Of a DNA stretch of 64,000 nucleotides, positions 42,915 through 51,949 are shown in pieces; the first letter of the stretch is position 1, and each line of letters begins with the position of its first letter. The translations under genes and the position numbers were made by a program. The DNA comes from Erysipelotrichaceae bacterium (GTDB lineage: Bacteria > Bacillota_I > Bacilli_A > Erysipelotrichales > Erysipelotrichaceae): NCBI GenBank assembly GCA_017428765.1, contig JAFRQF010000028.1, positions 1 to 64,000 on the forward strand, in the 5' to 3' direction. The notes below the pieces were generated by a model. That model saw only the letters and a program-made list of their open reading frames with translations, did not search any database and was not told where the DNA came from.

Positions 42915-44066
42915 ATGGCAAATCGTTTTGTTCTGAATGAAACATCGTATCATGGTGCCGGTGCCGTCAAAGAAATCGTTACCGAGATCAAAGCCCGCGG
43001 CTTCAAAAAGGCATTCGTCGCTTCTGACCCGGATCTGGTGAAATTCGGCGTTACCGCCAAAGTCACGGATCTGCTCGATGAAGCAGGCATCGCATATACA
43101 CTGTATTCCAACATCCAGCCCAACCCGACCATCGAAAACGTCCAGTCCGGTGTCAAAGCTTTCGCGGAAGCGGGAGCTGACTGCATCGTTGCGATCGGCG
43201 GCGGTTCTTCCATGGATACCGCCAAGGCGATCGGCATCATCAACACCAACCCGGAATTTGCGGATGTCAGATCTTTGGAAGGAGTCGCAGCGACCAAGAA
43301 CCCTTGTACGCCGATCCTCGCTGTCCCGACGACTGCCGGAACAGCTGCCGAAGTCACCATCAACTACGTCATCACCGACCCGGAAAACAAGAGAAAATTC
43401 GTCTGTGTCGACGTTCATGACATCCCGGTCGTCGCATTCGTCGATCCGGAAATGATGTCCTCGATGCCTGCAGGCTTGACTGCCGCTACAGGTATGGACG
43501 CCCTGACGCACGCGATCGAAGGCTACATCACTGCCGGTGCCTGGGAACTTTCCGATATGTTCCACATCAAGGCCATCCGCATGATCGCCAAAAACTTAAG
43601 AGGCGCCGTCAGAAACGAAGCAGCCGGAAGAGAAGCGATGGCTTTGGCACAGTATATCGCCGGCATGGGCTTCTCCAATGTCGGTCTTGGTGTCGACCAC
43701 TCCATGGCACACACTTTATCTGCTTACTACAATATGCCGCACGGCAAAGCCTGCGCGACACTTCTTCCGACCGTCATGGCTTACAATGCGCCGGTCACCG
43801 GTGAAAAATACCGTGACATCGCCGATGCGTTTGGCGTCGAAGGTGCTTACACGATGCCTCTGGAAGAGGCAAGAAATGCGGCTGTCGCAGCCGTAAAGAA
43901 GCTTGGCGAAGACGTCGGCATCAACATGTCCTTGAAGGATGTCGTTCCTATGGAAGACGTCGATGCTCTTTCCGCAGACGCTTTGAAGGATGCCTGCACA
44001 CCTGGCAACCCTCGTCCGGTCACAGTGGAAGACATCAAAGAAATGTTCCTTTCTTTGATGAAATAG
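42915..44066 (+). CDS. fucO: Iron-containing alcohol dehydrogenase, lactaldehyde reductase type
   Basis: 383 residues, nearly colinear with E. coli FucO. Cofactor loop IVAIGGGSSMDTAKAIGIIN, NPEFADVRSLEGVA, PTTAGTAAEVTINYVITD, and metal ligands in GMDALTHAIEGYITAGAW, VGLGVDHSMAHTLSAYY and NMPHGKA (Asp and three His). It reduces lactaldehyde or similar aldehydes to the diol, using NADH to rebalance redox. The Rex-like site overlapping the promoter fits this. GGAGGG lies 10 bases before the ATG. No fucose genes are linked, so the in vivo aldehyde could differ. Confidence 0.9.
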   Translation: MANRFVLNETSYHGAGAVKEIVTEIKARGFKKAFVASDPDLVKFGVTAKVTDLLDEAGIAYTLYSNIQPNPTIENVQSGVKAFAEAGADCIVAIGGGSSMDTAKAIGIINTNPEFADVRSLEGVAATKNPCTPILAVPTTAGTAAEVTINYVITDPENKRKFVCVDVHDIPVVAFVDPEMMSSMPAGLTAATGMDALTHAIEGYITAGAWELSDMFHIKAIRMIAKNLRGAVRNEAAGREAMALAQYIAGMGFSNVGLGVDHSMAHTLSAYYNMPHGKACATLLPTVMAYNAPVTGEKYRDIADAFGVEGAYTMPLEEARNAAVAAVKKLGEDVGINMSLKDVVPMEDVDALSADALKDACTPGNPRPVTVEDIKEMFLSLMK

Positions 44067-44086
44067 TTCATTATTCCCATTTATAG

Positions 44087-44115
44087 AAAAGGCAGGCTCA
44101 AGCAGCCTGCCTTTT
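44087..44115. terminator. Bidirectional terminator embedded in a coding end
   Basis: AAAAGGCAGGCT, CAAGC, AGCCTGCCTTTT: a perfect 12-bp stem. Its right half encodes the last residues KRQAA of the phosphatase, so the terminator overlaps that gene's 3' end while also serving fucO. Confidence 0.9.
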
Positions 44116-44769
44116 CATATCCTCAAGTATTCCTTTGTAATGTCCTTTGATGTCGAGAAGTTCGTATTTCCCGTCTTTGATCATGAAATCCGCCGCATAG
44201 CCGTTGACGATGGGATGCATGGACTCGCCGTGCTCTTTCATCAAACCAAACATATAATCAAGATCGAGTCCGAAGACAAGATGGATCATATTCATGAAGA
44301 CCGCCCCGTGGGAAACGATCAGTATCCTGTCACCATCTTTCGCCTGTTCATAGATCTCTTCAAAGGCATCCAATACCCTTTCCTTCAGCATGATCAGGTC
44401 TTCCCCGCCGACATCTTTCCAGTCTCTGGTGCCGAACCTTCGCCTGTCGATCTCTTCCTGATAAGCGGAGATCAGAGCCCCTTCGTAGTCTCCCCAGGCC
44501 ATCTCCTTGAGTTTTTTGGTGTAGACCAGAGGGACATCTCTTCCTTCCAGGATGATGTGGGCCGTATCGATACAGCGTTCACTCGTCGACGTATAAGCCT
44601 TGGAAAAAGGAACATCTTTCAAAGCTTCCTTTGCCGCATAGGCCTGTTCAATTCCTTCTTCGATCAAAGGGGAATCGCAGCGTCCCTGCATCCTGCCGAG
44701 CTTGTTGAACAAAGTCTTCCCGTGTCTGACGTAATAGAAATATACGGTTTTATTCAAGTTCTTCTCCAT
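44098..44769 (-). CDS. Histidine phosphatase family protein (phosphoglycerate-mutase-like)
   Basis: 223 residues. YYVRHGKTLFNKLGRMQGRC is the RHG catalytic motif, with DSPLIEEGIEQAYAAKEAL; the second His is in DRILIVSHGAVFMNM. These enzymes remove phosphate from sugars or nucleotides through a phosphohistidine. It overlaps the preceding GH1 stop by 20 bases and ends the GH1-PTS-GH1 operon, so it may act on a sugar phosphate made there. Confidence 0.88.
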   Translation of the reverse strand: MEKNLNKTVYFYYVRHGKTLFNKLGRMQGRCDSPLIEEGIEQAYAAKEALKDVPFSKAYTSTSERCIDTAHIILEGRDVPLVYTKKLKEMAWGDYEGALISAYQEEIDRRRFGTRDWKDVGGEDLIMLKERVLDAFEEIYEQAKDGDRILIVSHGAVFMNMIHLVFGLDLDYMFGLMKEHGESMHPIVNGYAADFMIKDGKYELLDIKGHYKGILEDMKRQAA

Positions 44770-46207
44770 TACTTTCGATGACCTTCTTATACCAGTAGAA
44801 GGAATCCTTTCTTATCCTCTTACATTCTTTCGGATCATCGTCCGTCCTGTCAATATAGACAAAACCGTATCTTTTCTTTACGCCGTTTGAAGTCGACAGC
44901 AGATCGACACTCGACCACGGGCAATAGGCCAGCAATTCCACGCCCTTATCGATCGCCCGCTTGCAGGCAGCAATATGTCCTCTCAAATACTCGATGCGAT
45001 AGTCATCATGTACCTTCCCGTCTGCGGTAAGCGTATCGTAGGCGCCAAGTCCGTTCTCCGTGATCATCAGCGGCTTATTGTAGCGGTTGTAGAGATCTCT
45101 CAAGAGATATTCCATGCCAATCGGATCGATCGCCCAGTCCCAGTCCGTTGTGTCCAGCAGAGGGTTCTTGCACATCTGATAGAAACCCGGATGGGTCTCA
45201 AAGCCGTCGATCTCGCCCTTCTTTCCGGAACGGTTGACGCCGGACCAGCGCATCGTATGGCTTCCGTCATCTTCGCACCACTTCGCACATTCCGAAGCGT
45301 AATAGTTGATCGCCAGGAAGTCGGAGATCGCCTTCGGATCGGAGATCAGTTCCATATCCCCTTCTTCGATGATCGGAGCCAGCCCGTGTTCTTCCAGGTA
45401 AGTCTGGGCAGCCTTATTGTAGATGCCTTTGAAATAGATGTCGGTATAATAGTCATTTCTTAAAGCCTGGGCATTCTGCATCGCCATGACATCTTCCGGC
45501 TTGGCGCTCAGAGGATAGATGCAGGAATAACCTAACGGCGCACCGACGATGCCGCCCGGTACGAGTTCATGGACCAGCTTATTGGCGATGGCCTGTGCCA
45601 GGTTCATGTGATGGTTGATCTGATATCTCAATTGGTCGTGTTTGCCATCAAGGAGCTCTTCCGGGATGTAACATTTCTGCGTCCAGTATTGGACGATGAT
45701 CGACTGTTCGTTGATGGTCGTCCAGATCTTCACCTGATCTTTGAATTCATTGATGATGTATCTGGCGTAGTATTCAAAATCCTTTACGATCTGCCTGTCC
45801 AGCCATCCGCCGTACTTTTCCACCAGGGTCCAGGGACAGTCGTAATGGTAGAGGGTGACGATCGGCTCGATCCCGTTGTCTTTGAGTTCTTTGATCAGAT
45901 CCCGATAATACTGTATGCCTTTTTCATTGACTTCACCCGTTCCATCCGGAAAGACTCTGGACCAGGCAATCGAGAAACGATAGGCGCTGAAGCCCATCTC
46001 TTTCATCATCGCGACATCTTCCTTGTAATGATGATACTGATCGGAAGCGATCTCCGCGGTCGCAAAACCGAACTTCTCATAGGAGTCCTTGTTTATGACA
46101 TCCTGCTGGGAAGCTTTTTTGCCGTCTTCATAGGTAGCACCTTCCACCTGGTAGGCGGAAGTGGAAGCACCCCATAAAAAGTCTTTCGGAAAACCTTTTT
46201 CTTTCAT
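44750..46207 (-). CDS. GH1 glycosidase, probable 6-phospho-beta-glucosidase (second copy)
   Basis: 485 residues. FPKDFLWGASTSAYQVEGAT is the GH1 N-terminus. The acid/base Glu is in TTINEQSIIVQYW, with Gln in place of the usual Pro of NEP; the nucleophile is in MITENGLGAYD. TSNGVKKRYGFVYIDR contains the Ser/Lys/Tyr loop that binds the 6-phosphate in phospho-glycosidases. Position after a PTS EIIBC and another GH1 supports hydrolysis of imported phospho-beta-glucosides. No signal peptide. The ATG follows AGGAG. Confidence 0.9.
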   Translation of the reverse strand: MKEKGFPKDFLWGASTSAYQVEGATYEDGKKASQQDVINKDSYEKFGFATAEIASDQYHHYKEDVAMMKEMGFSAYRFSIAWSRVFPDGTGEVNEKGIQYYRDLIKELKDNGIEPIVTLYHYDCPWTLVEKYGGWLDRQIVKDFEYYARYIINEFKDQVKIWTTINEQSIIVQYWTQKCYIPEELLDGKHDQLRYQINHHMNLAQAIANKLVHELVPGGIVGAPLGYSCIYPLSAKPEDVMAMQNAQALRNDYYTDIYFKGIYNKAAQTYLEEHGLAPIIEEGDMELISDPKAISDFLAINYYASECAKWCEDDGSHTMRWSGVNRSGKKGEIDGFETHPGFYQMCKNPLLDTTDWDWAIDPIGMEYLLRDLYNRYNKPLMITENGLGAYDTLTADGKVHDDYRIEYLRGHIAACKRAIDKGVELLAYCPWSSVDLLSTSNGVKKRYGFVYIDRTDDDPKECKRIRKDSFYWYKKVIESNGEELE

Positions 46208-46275
46208 ACCTTCTCCTTATTTGAAAGAAAGCGGGCACTTGACCCGCTTCCCATAAATTCTTGAATCTGATGCGA

Positions 46276-47658
46276 TTAAGCTTTCTTCGCAAGTTCTTTC
46301 TTGCCTAAGACGTAAGTGACGACAAAGGCGATGACGACTGCTAAGACCATGACACCCATCATGCCCCAGAAGTTGCCCCAGGTGCCATCCGGATTCATGT
46401 AAGCTGCGAAAGACAGGAAGCCCGGACCGGCAACGACATACTGTGTCAGACCGAAGAGACCTGCGATGAAACCGCCGATACCGCCGCCGACCATCGCACC
46501 GATGAGCGGATAACGGTTCGGGAACAGGACGCCGTAGACGCCCGGCTCAGTGATACCGCAAAGAGCGGTGATACCGGAACCGATACCGACCTGTCTGTTT
46601 TCTTCCTTCTTGGAAAGAAGTGCATAAGCCAGACATGCGCCGCCGACTGCAACGTTGGCCGGAGCCATACCTGTACAGATCAAAGGGTCAGAACCGACTT
46701 CCGCCAGTAAGAGGAAGAGGACCGGATATGTCGCGTTGTTCATACCGAAGAAGACCATCCAGACGGTCGTTGCACCGATGATCGCAACAGCCAGAGCCGG
46801 GAATGCACGGTAGATGCCTAAGACGGCGTTTGCCAGTACGGTACCGACAGTGTAACCGATCGGACCTAATGCGATCAAAGTGACAGGAACGGTTACCAGC
46901 ATCGTGATCAGCGGAACGAAGATCGTTCTGAGGTTGACCGGCAGGTTCTTCTGTAAGAACTTATAGATGACAGACATGAACAGCGTACCTAAGACGACCG
47001 GGAAGATCTGTCCGTTGTAACCGATGTTGGCTACCGGAATGCCTAAGAAGTTCAGAGTTTCCGGACGGTTCGCTGTGACATAAAGCAGAACAGCACCTAA
47101 GAAAGCGCCGAGATACGGATTGGATTTGAGTCTGGATGCACTTGAGAAACCGATGTAGACCGGTAAGAAGTACAGCATCGACTGCTGGATCGCCGTCAAT
47201 ACGATGACGGTACCGTTGGTCGCATCAAGTCCGGCAAATGTCTGTAACAATGACAGGACCGCACCCGTAAGACCTCCGGCAATGAAGACCGGAATGATCG
47301 GAGAGAAGGTGCCGCCGATATAGGACAGGATCGTCTCAACGACATTTCCCTTGGCCTGTGAATCAGCCTTCAATGCGTCCGGATCATCGACGGAACCGGC
47401 AGCCTTGATGTCGTTTTTGATGACTTCTTCATAAAGAGAAGGTACATCCTGACCGATGACGAACTGCTGTTCGCCATTCTGAACGACGATGTTGATGACA
47501 CCAGGGATCTTCTTTGCTTCTTCGACATTGAGCTTGGAAGAATCTTTGAGGTTCATTCTCAAGCGGGTCATGCAGTGAGAAGCGGACAGGATATTATCAA
47601 CGCCGCCACAGGCCTTGATGATATCATCAGATAATTTCTTATAATCTTTCTTTGCCAT
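46276..47658 (-). CDS. PTS beta-glucoside-type transporter, EIIBC
   Basis: 460 residues. An EIIB domain (1-~95) with phosphocysteine C29 in ASHCMTRLRM, then an EIIC of about ten hydrophobic segments (GGTFSPIIPVFIAGGLTGAV, ITALCGITEPGVYGVLFPNR). There is no EIIA domain; phosphate must come from a separate EIIA such as the EIIA-Glc at 54888-55400. It imports and phosphorylates a beta-glucoside for the flanking GH1 enzymes. Second gene of the operon. Confidence 0.93.
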   Translation of the reverse strand: MAKKDYKKLSDDIIKACGGVDNILSASHCMTRLRMNLKDSSKLNVEEAKKIPGVINIVVQNGEQQFVIGQDVPSLYEEVIKNDIKAAGSVDDPDALKADSQAKGNVVETILSYIGGTFSPIIPVFIAGGLTGAVLSLLQTFAGLDATNGTVIVLTAIQQSMLYFLPVYIGFSSASRLKSNPYLGAFLGAVLLYVTANRPETLNFLGIPVANIGYNGQIFPVVLGTLFMSVIYKFLQKNLPVNLRTIFVPLITMLVTVPVTLIALGPIGYTVGTVLANAVLGIYRAFPALAVAIIGATTVWMVFFGMNNATYPVLFLLLAEVGSDPLICTGMAPANVAVGGACLAYALLSKKEENRQVGIGSGITALCGITEPGVYGVLFPNRYPLIGAMVGGGIGGFIAGLFGLTQYVVAGPGFLSFAAYMNPDGTWGNFWGMMGVMVLAVVIAFVVTYVLGKKELAKKA

Positions 47659-47691
47659 TATTTTCCCCTTTCTTCTATTGTGATAATGACA

Positions 47692-49218
47692 TTATCTATT
47701 CCAGTCAGGATCTTTGATCTTGTCTTTCAGATCGGAAGCGATCTCAGAAGTCTTCGTGAAATCTCTCCATTCAGACATGTCATAGCCCCATTCCTGACCA
47801 TTGGACTTGATGAGCTTGGAATACCAGTAGAAGGAATCCTTCTTGTATCTCTTCATATCTCTTAAGTCGTCATCTGTTCTGTTGACGAAGACCAGGCCGT
47901 ATCTCTTAGCCATACCGTTGCCTGTGGAAAGCAGATCGGTGAATGACCATGGGTTGAAGCCGAAGACTTCGACGCCGTCTGCGATCGCCAGACCGACGTT
48001 GTAGATATAGTCTCTGAGATAGTCGATACGATACTGGTCGTGGATCTCGCCGTTTTCGTCGAGATCTTCATGAGCACCGAAGCCGGCCTCCGTGATGACC
48101 ATCGGCAGATGGTAGTGATCCCACATGTAACGAAGCGCATAACGCATGCAGACACCGTCGATGTGCCAGTCCCAGTCCGTCGTTTCCACGAACGGGTTTC
48201 TGTCTAACGCGTATTCGCCAGGCCAGTTGGTGTAGATGAATTCGCCCTTGATGCCGTATTTGTTGAGACCGATCTCCTGTACATAGGAAGGATCAGGCCA
48301 CTTGCCGCAATCCGAACGGTAGCAGTTGACGGCGATGAAGTCGATCTTTGCCTGTGCGAGCAGTTCCATATCGCCCGGCTGGATCTGCGGATCGATGTTA
48401 TGCTCTTTCCAGTAGTTCTTGATGAAACCGGAGTATTCTCTGTAAGCGTAAGTGTCGTTCCAGATCTTCTCGGTCAGTTCTTCTGCGTTCATGGCAGCGA
48501 TCTGATCTTCCGGCTTGCAGGATTTCGGATAGATCGGGACATAACCCGGAACAGGACCGATCTTGCCGCCTTCGACCATCTCATGACATGCGATGACCGC
48601 CTTGGCATGGCACATGTTCATGATGTGGTTGATCTGCCATTTCTGTACTTCCCATTCCTCATCGGTGAGACCTTTGGCAACGCCTAACCACTTGCCATAG
48701 ACAATCTGCATGTTCTGTTCGTTGATCGACAGCCAGTATTTGACGCGGTCGCCGAAGTTTTCAAACAGGACGCGGCAATAGTAATCGAACTCATCGATGA
48801 TGGCTCTGTCGTGCCAGCCGCCGTATTTCTCATCGACCCAGCAAGGCATGTCATAGTGGTAGATCGTAACGATCGGTTCGATACCGGCAGCCTTGAGTTC
48901 GTTGATCAGATTGTTGTAGAATTCGATGCCTTTCGGATTGACTTTGCGGTCAGCCGCAGGAATGATCCTGGACCAGGAGATACCGAAACGGTAGGATGTG
49001 AATCCGCATTCCTTCATCAAGGCAACATCTTCCTTGTAATGATGATAGTGATCAGAAGCGATCGAGTTGTCCGCAAAAGGCTTCTTGGTCTGTGAATTCA
49101 GGTCGATGATGGCCGGAGTTCTGCCATCTTCCGCCGTTGCGCCTTCGACCTGCCATGCGGCAGAGGATGCTCCCCACAGGAAACCTTCAGGAAAAACAGG
49201 ATTGGTATTGTGTTTCAT
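47692..49218 (-). CDS. GH1 glycosidase, probable 6-phospho-beta-glucosidase (first copy)
   Basis: 508 residues from the ATG at 49216-49218 after AGGGGG. FPEGFLWGASSAAWQVEGAT opens the barrel. The acid/base motif reads LSINEQNMQIVYG and the nucleophile motif VITEAGFGAHED, with Ala replacing Asn of TENG, so both motifs depart from the common form while both Glu residues remain. STGNGMAKRYGLVFVN is the phosphate-binding loop. It is the first gene of the operon under a cre site and a TGATACCA inverted repeat. It may prefer a different glycoside from the second copy. Confidence 0.9.
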   Translation of the reverse strand: MKHNTNPVFPEGFLWGASSAAWQVEGATAEDGRTPAIIDLNSQTKKPFADNSIASDHYHHYKEDVALMKECGFTSYRFGISWSRIIPAADRKVNPKGIEFYNNLINELKAAGIEPIVTIYHYDMPCWVDEKYGGWHDRAIIDEFDYYCRVLFENFGDRVKYWLSINEQNMQIVYGKWLGVAKGLTDEEWEVQKWQINHIMNMCHAKAVIACHEMVEGGKIGPVPGYVPIYPKSCKPEDQIAAMNAEELTEKIWNDTYAYREYSGFIKNYWKEHNIDPQIQPGDMELLAQAKIDFIAVNCYRSDCGKWPDPSYVQEIGLNKYGIKGEFIYTNWPGEYALDRNPFVETTDWDWHIDGVCMRYALRYMWDHYHLPMVITEAGFGAHEDLDENGEIHDQYRIDYLRDYIYNVGLAIADGVEVFGFNPWSFTDLLSTGNGMAKRYGLVFVNRTDDDLRDMKRYKKDSFYWYSKLIKSNGQEWGYDMSEWRDFTKTSEIASDLKDKIKDPDWNR

Positions 49219-49249
49219 GATCTTCCCCCTTTTATGTAATTTCATTATA

Positions 49250-49263
49250 TGAAAACGCTAACA
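49250..49263. promoter_or_regulatory. cre site (CcpA catabolite repression)
   Basis: TGAAAACGCTAACA fits the cre consensus TGWAARCGYTWWCW at every position. It overlaps the -10/-35 region of the GH1-PTS operon (TATAAT on the minus strand around 49247), so CcpA would block transcription when preferred sugars are present. Confidence 0.75.
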
Positions 49264-49282
49264 TTTTTCCGGTCTCAGCTTT

Positions 49283-49309
49283 TGATACCATACTGACATT
49301 TTGGTATCA
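49283..49309. promoter_or_regulatory. Inverted-repeat operator in the rpiR/PTS divergent region
   Basis: TGATACCA and TGGTATCA, perfect 8-base arms 11 bases apart, sit between the divergent regulator and the GH1-PTS operon. The most likely binder is the RpiR-family protein. Confidence 0.6.
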
Positions 49310-49313
49310 TCTT

Positions 49314-49342
49314 TTGACACCATCACTATGGAATGGTACTAT
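49314..49342 (+). promoter_or_regulatory. Promoter of the RpiR-type regulator
   Basis: TTGACA (49314-49319) and TACTAT (49337-49342) with a 17-base spacer. The expected start base, seven after the -10 box, is 49349, the A of the start codon. Confidence 0.6.
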
Positions 49343-49348
49343 TCATGT

Positions 49349-50176
49349 ATGAAAAGCGAAGTGAATAAGGGCTATGGCATCGTCCGCTTCAATCTGCTGA
49401 CATCCCTTTTATCCCATCTCAACCGTAATGACGAGAACGATACCGACTTTGTGATCGCCCGCTATTTTCTCACGCACCTGCGTCAGCTCAAAGATATCAG
49501 TATCTACAAGATCGCCGAAGAGTGTTTCGTATCCCGCTCATCCATTCAGCGTTTCATCAAAAACATCGGATATGATTCCTATACCCAGCTAAAAGCCTCT
49601 CTGGATGAAGTCATAAGGCATGAAGACAGCTTCAAGGACTATACCGATCATGCCGACTACCATGAATACATCCTTGATTCCTTGCATACAATGGGCAAGG
49701 ACATCGAAAAAGCGTCCCGCTCTCCATCCTTCAAGAAACTGCTCAACATCTTTGAAAGCTCCGAACAGGTCGTCATCCTGACCGCCGAAGATTCTTCGCA
49801 CGCCTGCAAGCTTTTCCAGCAGCAGATCCTGACGACCGGCAAGCTCATCCGCATCATCACTTCCGCCAACAACAATACCGATCTGCTGAATACATTGAAA
49901 GAAAATGATCTGCTTATGGTCTGTTCGGTGACCGGCAACTACGCCCTGGCCATCAACGACCAGCTTTCCGACATCAGAGCCAGAAAAGTGCTGATCACTC
50001 TCAATCATACGACTTCGTTTGAAGGCATCTATTCCTTTATCTATTATCTCGGTGAAAACAACAGGATCTCCACCAGACAGATCGTCACCGACCGCAACGT
50101 CTACAACAACTACGGCCTGACCTTCTTCTTCGACCTTTTCTATCACGAGTGCTATATCAGCAGTCTCAAAAAATAA
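49349..50176 (+). CDS. RpiR/MurR-family transcription regulator
   Basis: 275 residues. The N-terminal HTH has YKIAEECFVSRSSIQRFIKN; the C-terminal SIS domain (~100-270) binds sugar phosphates (FESSEQVVILTAEDSSHACK, ENDLLMVCSVTGNYALAIND). It should sense a phosphorylated sugar and control the divergent GH1-PTS operon. The ATG at 49349 is chosen because the promoter fits a start there; no ribosome site is present, which implies a leaderless mRNA. In-frame alternatives upstream would lie before the predicted transcript start. Confidence 0.85.
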   Translation: MKSEVNKGYGIVRFNLLTSLLSHLNRNDENDTDFVIARYFLTHLRQLKDISIYKIAEECFVSRSSIQRFIKNIGYDSYTQLKASLDEVIRHEDSFKDYTDHADYHEYILDSLHTMGKDIEKASRSPSFKKLLNIFESSEQVVILTAEDSSHACKLFQQQILTTGKLIRIITSANNNTDLLNTLKENDLLMVCSVTGNYALAINDQLSDIRARKVLITLNHTTSFEGIYSFIYYLGENNRISTRQIVTDRNVYNNYGLTFFFDLFYHECYISSLKK

Positions 50177-50205
50177 AGACCTTCATCGCGAAGATAAAGG
50201 TCTTG
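50175..50205 (+). terminator. Intrinsic terminator after the RpiR gene
   Basis: AAGACCTT and AAGGTCTT form a perfect 8-bp stem around CATCGCGAAGAT-type loop, followed by T/A-rich sequence. Confidence 0.65.
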
Positions 50206-50254
50206 TAAGATCTTCTGTTTCAGTCTTTGTCTGCCGGCTTTGAAGCAGACTTTT

Positions 50255-51871
50255 TTAATCCGCTCTGGTGATCCACTCACCGTCCTTATCGGCCACCCAT
50301 CTGTCTTCCCCGATCTTATACCAGGTATAGCCTTCCGATTGTCTGGTCTCAAAGGCGTAGAGGATCTCGCCCTTCTGGAAGGTGCCGACCTTTTCCGCAT
50401 CGGTCACCGGTGCCTTGCGGATATTGATCTTACCGGTGATGTTTTCAATTTTGAACGCCTGATCGGACGGTTCGCCGAGCTTTGTCACCACTCCGAAAAA
50501 TAACGGGTTATCGCCCTTCAGGATGCAATAGAAAAACGGCCGGTCGAAGACCACATCGTGGTAGATCGTCTCACGTACATGGCAGTCTCCGGCACCCAGA
50601 CCGCCCATCAGCACGGTCGCAGCACTGGCGATCACTTCTTCTTCGTTGACCTCGATGCTGCATTTCTGTTTGGCCTTCTCCAGATATAAGAGATCGATCG
50701 TTGCGGCATCGCCGTCCGCCATATTGGAAAAATCAGCTTTCGTAAAATCAAAGAGATCCTTTAATCCCAGTTTCGTCAGGACCTCATTGAGGTCATATTC
50801 TTTCTCGTATTTGAATTTCGGGAACGCAAGACGCGTGATATGCTGGTCGACGGAACAGCCGTATTGGGCATCGTTATAATCCTCGTTGGTCCAATTCTGA
50901 TACGAGCGACTGAAGTTAAAGATCGTGCTTTCATCCATGCGGTTGATGAAGTCATAGATGTCAGTTCCCTCATCCGGCAGCAGAGCGACCACTGTCGTCG
51001 AGTTGTCCAGCATCTTTTCAAAACCGCTGAAGCCCTCGCCGGTCCAGGCACCCTGCAGTTCCTGATGCATCATCTCCGCAAGAGAAACAGAACCGTCCCG
51101 GTTATTGAATTCCTGATAGTACGTATCCGCCGGATCGAAAGGTCCGTACCACTTGCCGCCGCTGGCCAAGGCGTTGAGCAGGACGAAGGAGCTGTCCTCA
51201 TTGAAGTCGGATGGCGAAAGGACATCGTTGAGCGTACCTCTGCTGGCAAGCGATGCGATCTTGTTGACCTGTTCAGCGATCTGACTTCCGTCCGCAAAAT
51301 CGCCTTCGCCGATCAGTTCGCCGTAATATTCCTTGATGGTATCGACATATGTCTGCTTCAGCTTCAGGCCATGATGCGTGTTGAAGAAGACGGCATTCAC
51401 TTTGTTGTAATAGGACTCTTCCGCGCTGTAGAAACTCTGACTGCTTTCGTGATCTTTCAGAAAATTATTGAGATCCTCACTGCACATGCCTAAGACATTT
51501 TCCAGCTGTGCACGCGTCTCACCATCCGCAGCGTTGCTTAACATCGCCAGAGCGTAGTAAAGCGACAGCGGCGAGATGATCTCGTTTTCGTTCTCCTGTA
51601 CCGCACAAAGCAGATAACGCAAAGAGAAGTTCCGGTAACGCTTATAAGCTTCCTGCGCCGTATCGTTGTTGTACATATCCAGGAGCCCGTAATCGTTGAT
51701 CACAGTCGTATAAAAACTATCTACTTCCTGCGTCTGGGGCGCAAAGATCTCCGTCACTTCTTCTTTTGTATCCTGCGTGCCTGATTCAGCTATACTTTCG
51801 TTTTTACTGCCGCAGCCGAAAAGCGATAGAAACAAGAAAACAGATAAGATGATATTCATGATTTTTCTCAT
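50255..51871 (-). CDS. Serpin lipoprotein with C-terminal SH3b domain
   Basis: 538 residues. Signal peptide MRKIMNIILSVFLFLSLFGC with lipobox, a ~70-residue linker, then a serpin fold (NEIISPLSLYYALAMLSNAA, FVLLNALASGGKWYGPFD, TTVVALLPDEGTDIYDFINR, FKYEKEYDLNEVL). The reactive-centre hinge is VNEEEVIASAATVLMGG and the strand after the loop DVVFDRPFFYCILKGDNPLF. Residues ~470-538 are an SH3b domain (INIRKAPVTDAEKVGTFQKG). Serpins trap serine or cysteine proteases in one turnover. Bacterial serpins in gut species act against host or competitor proteases; the SH3b part may hold it to the cell wall. The combination is uncommon. Confidence 0.9.
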   Translation of the reverse strand: MRKIMNIILSVFLFLSLFGCGSKNESIAESGTQDTKEEVTEIFAPQTQEVDSFYTTVINDYGLLDMYNNDTAQEAYKRYRNFSLRYLLCAVQENENEIISPLSLYYALAMLSNAADGETRAQLENVLGMCSEDLNNFLKDHESSQSFYSAEESYYNKVNAVFFNTHHGLKLKQTYVDTIKEYYGELIGEGDFADGSQIAEQVNKIASLASRGTLNDVLSPSDFNEDSSFVLLNALASGGKWYGPFDPADTYYQEFNNRDGSVSLAEMMHQELQGAWTGEGFSGFEKMLDNSTTVVALLPDEGTDIYDFINRMDESTIFNFSRSYQNWTNEDYNDAQYGCSVDQHITRLAFPKFKYEKEYDLNEVLTKLGLKDLFDFTKADFSNMADGDAATIDLLYLEKAKQKCSIEVNEEEVIASAATVLMGGLGAGDCHVRETIYHDVVFDRPFFYCILKGDNPLFFGVVTKLGEPSDQAFKIENITGKINIRKAPVTDAEKVGTFQKGEILYAFETRQSEGYTWYKIGEDRWVADKDGEWITRAD

Positions 51872-51912
51872 CAGCGTGATCCTCTCTTATCTTTATTATA
51901 ACAACAAAAGAA

Positions 51913-51942
51913 AAAGCCCTCATCGCAGGGATAAGGGCTGAA
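51913..51942 (-). terminator. Intrinsic terminator of the tRNA-Ser gene
   Basis: AGCCCT and AGGGCT arms flanking CATCGCAGGGAT-type loop, followed on the minus strand by TTTTTCTTTTG. Confidence 0.7.
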
Positions 51943-51949
51943 TTTTCAA

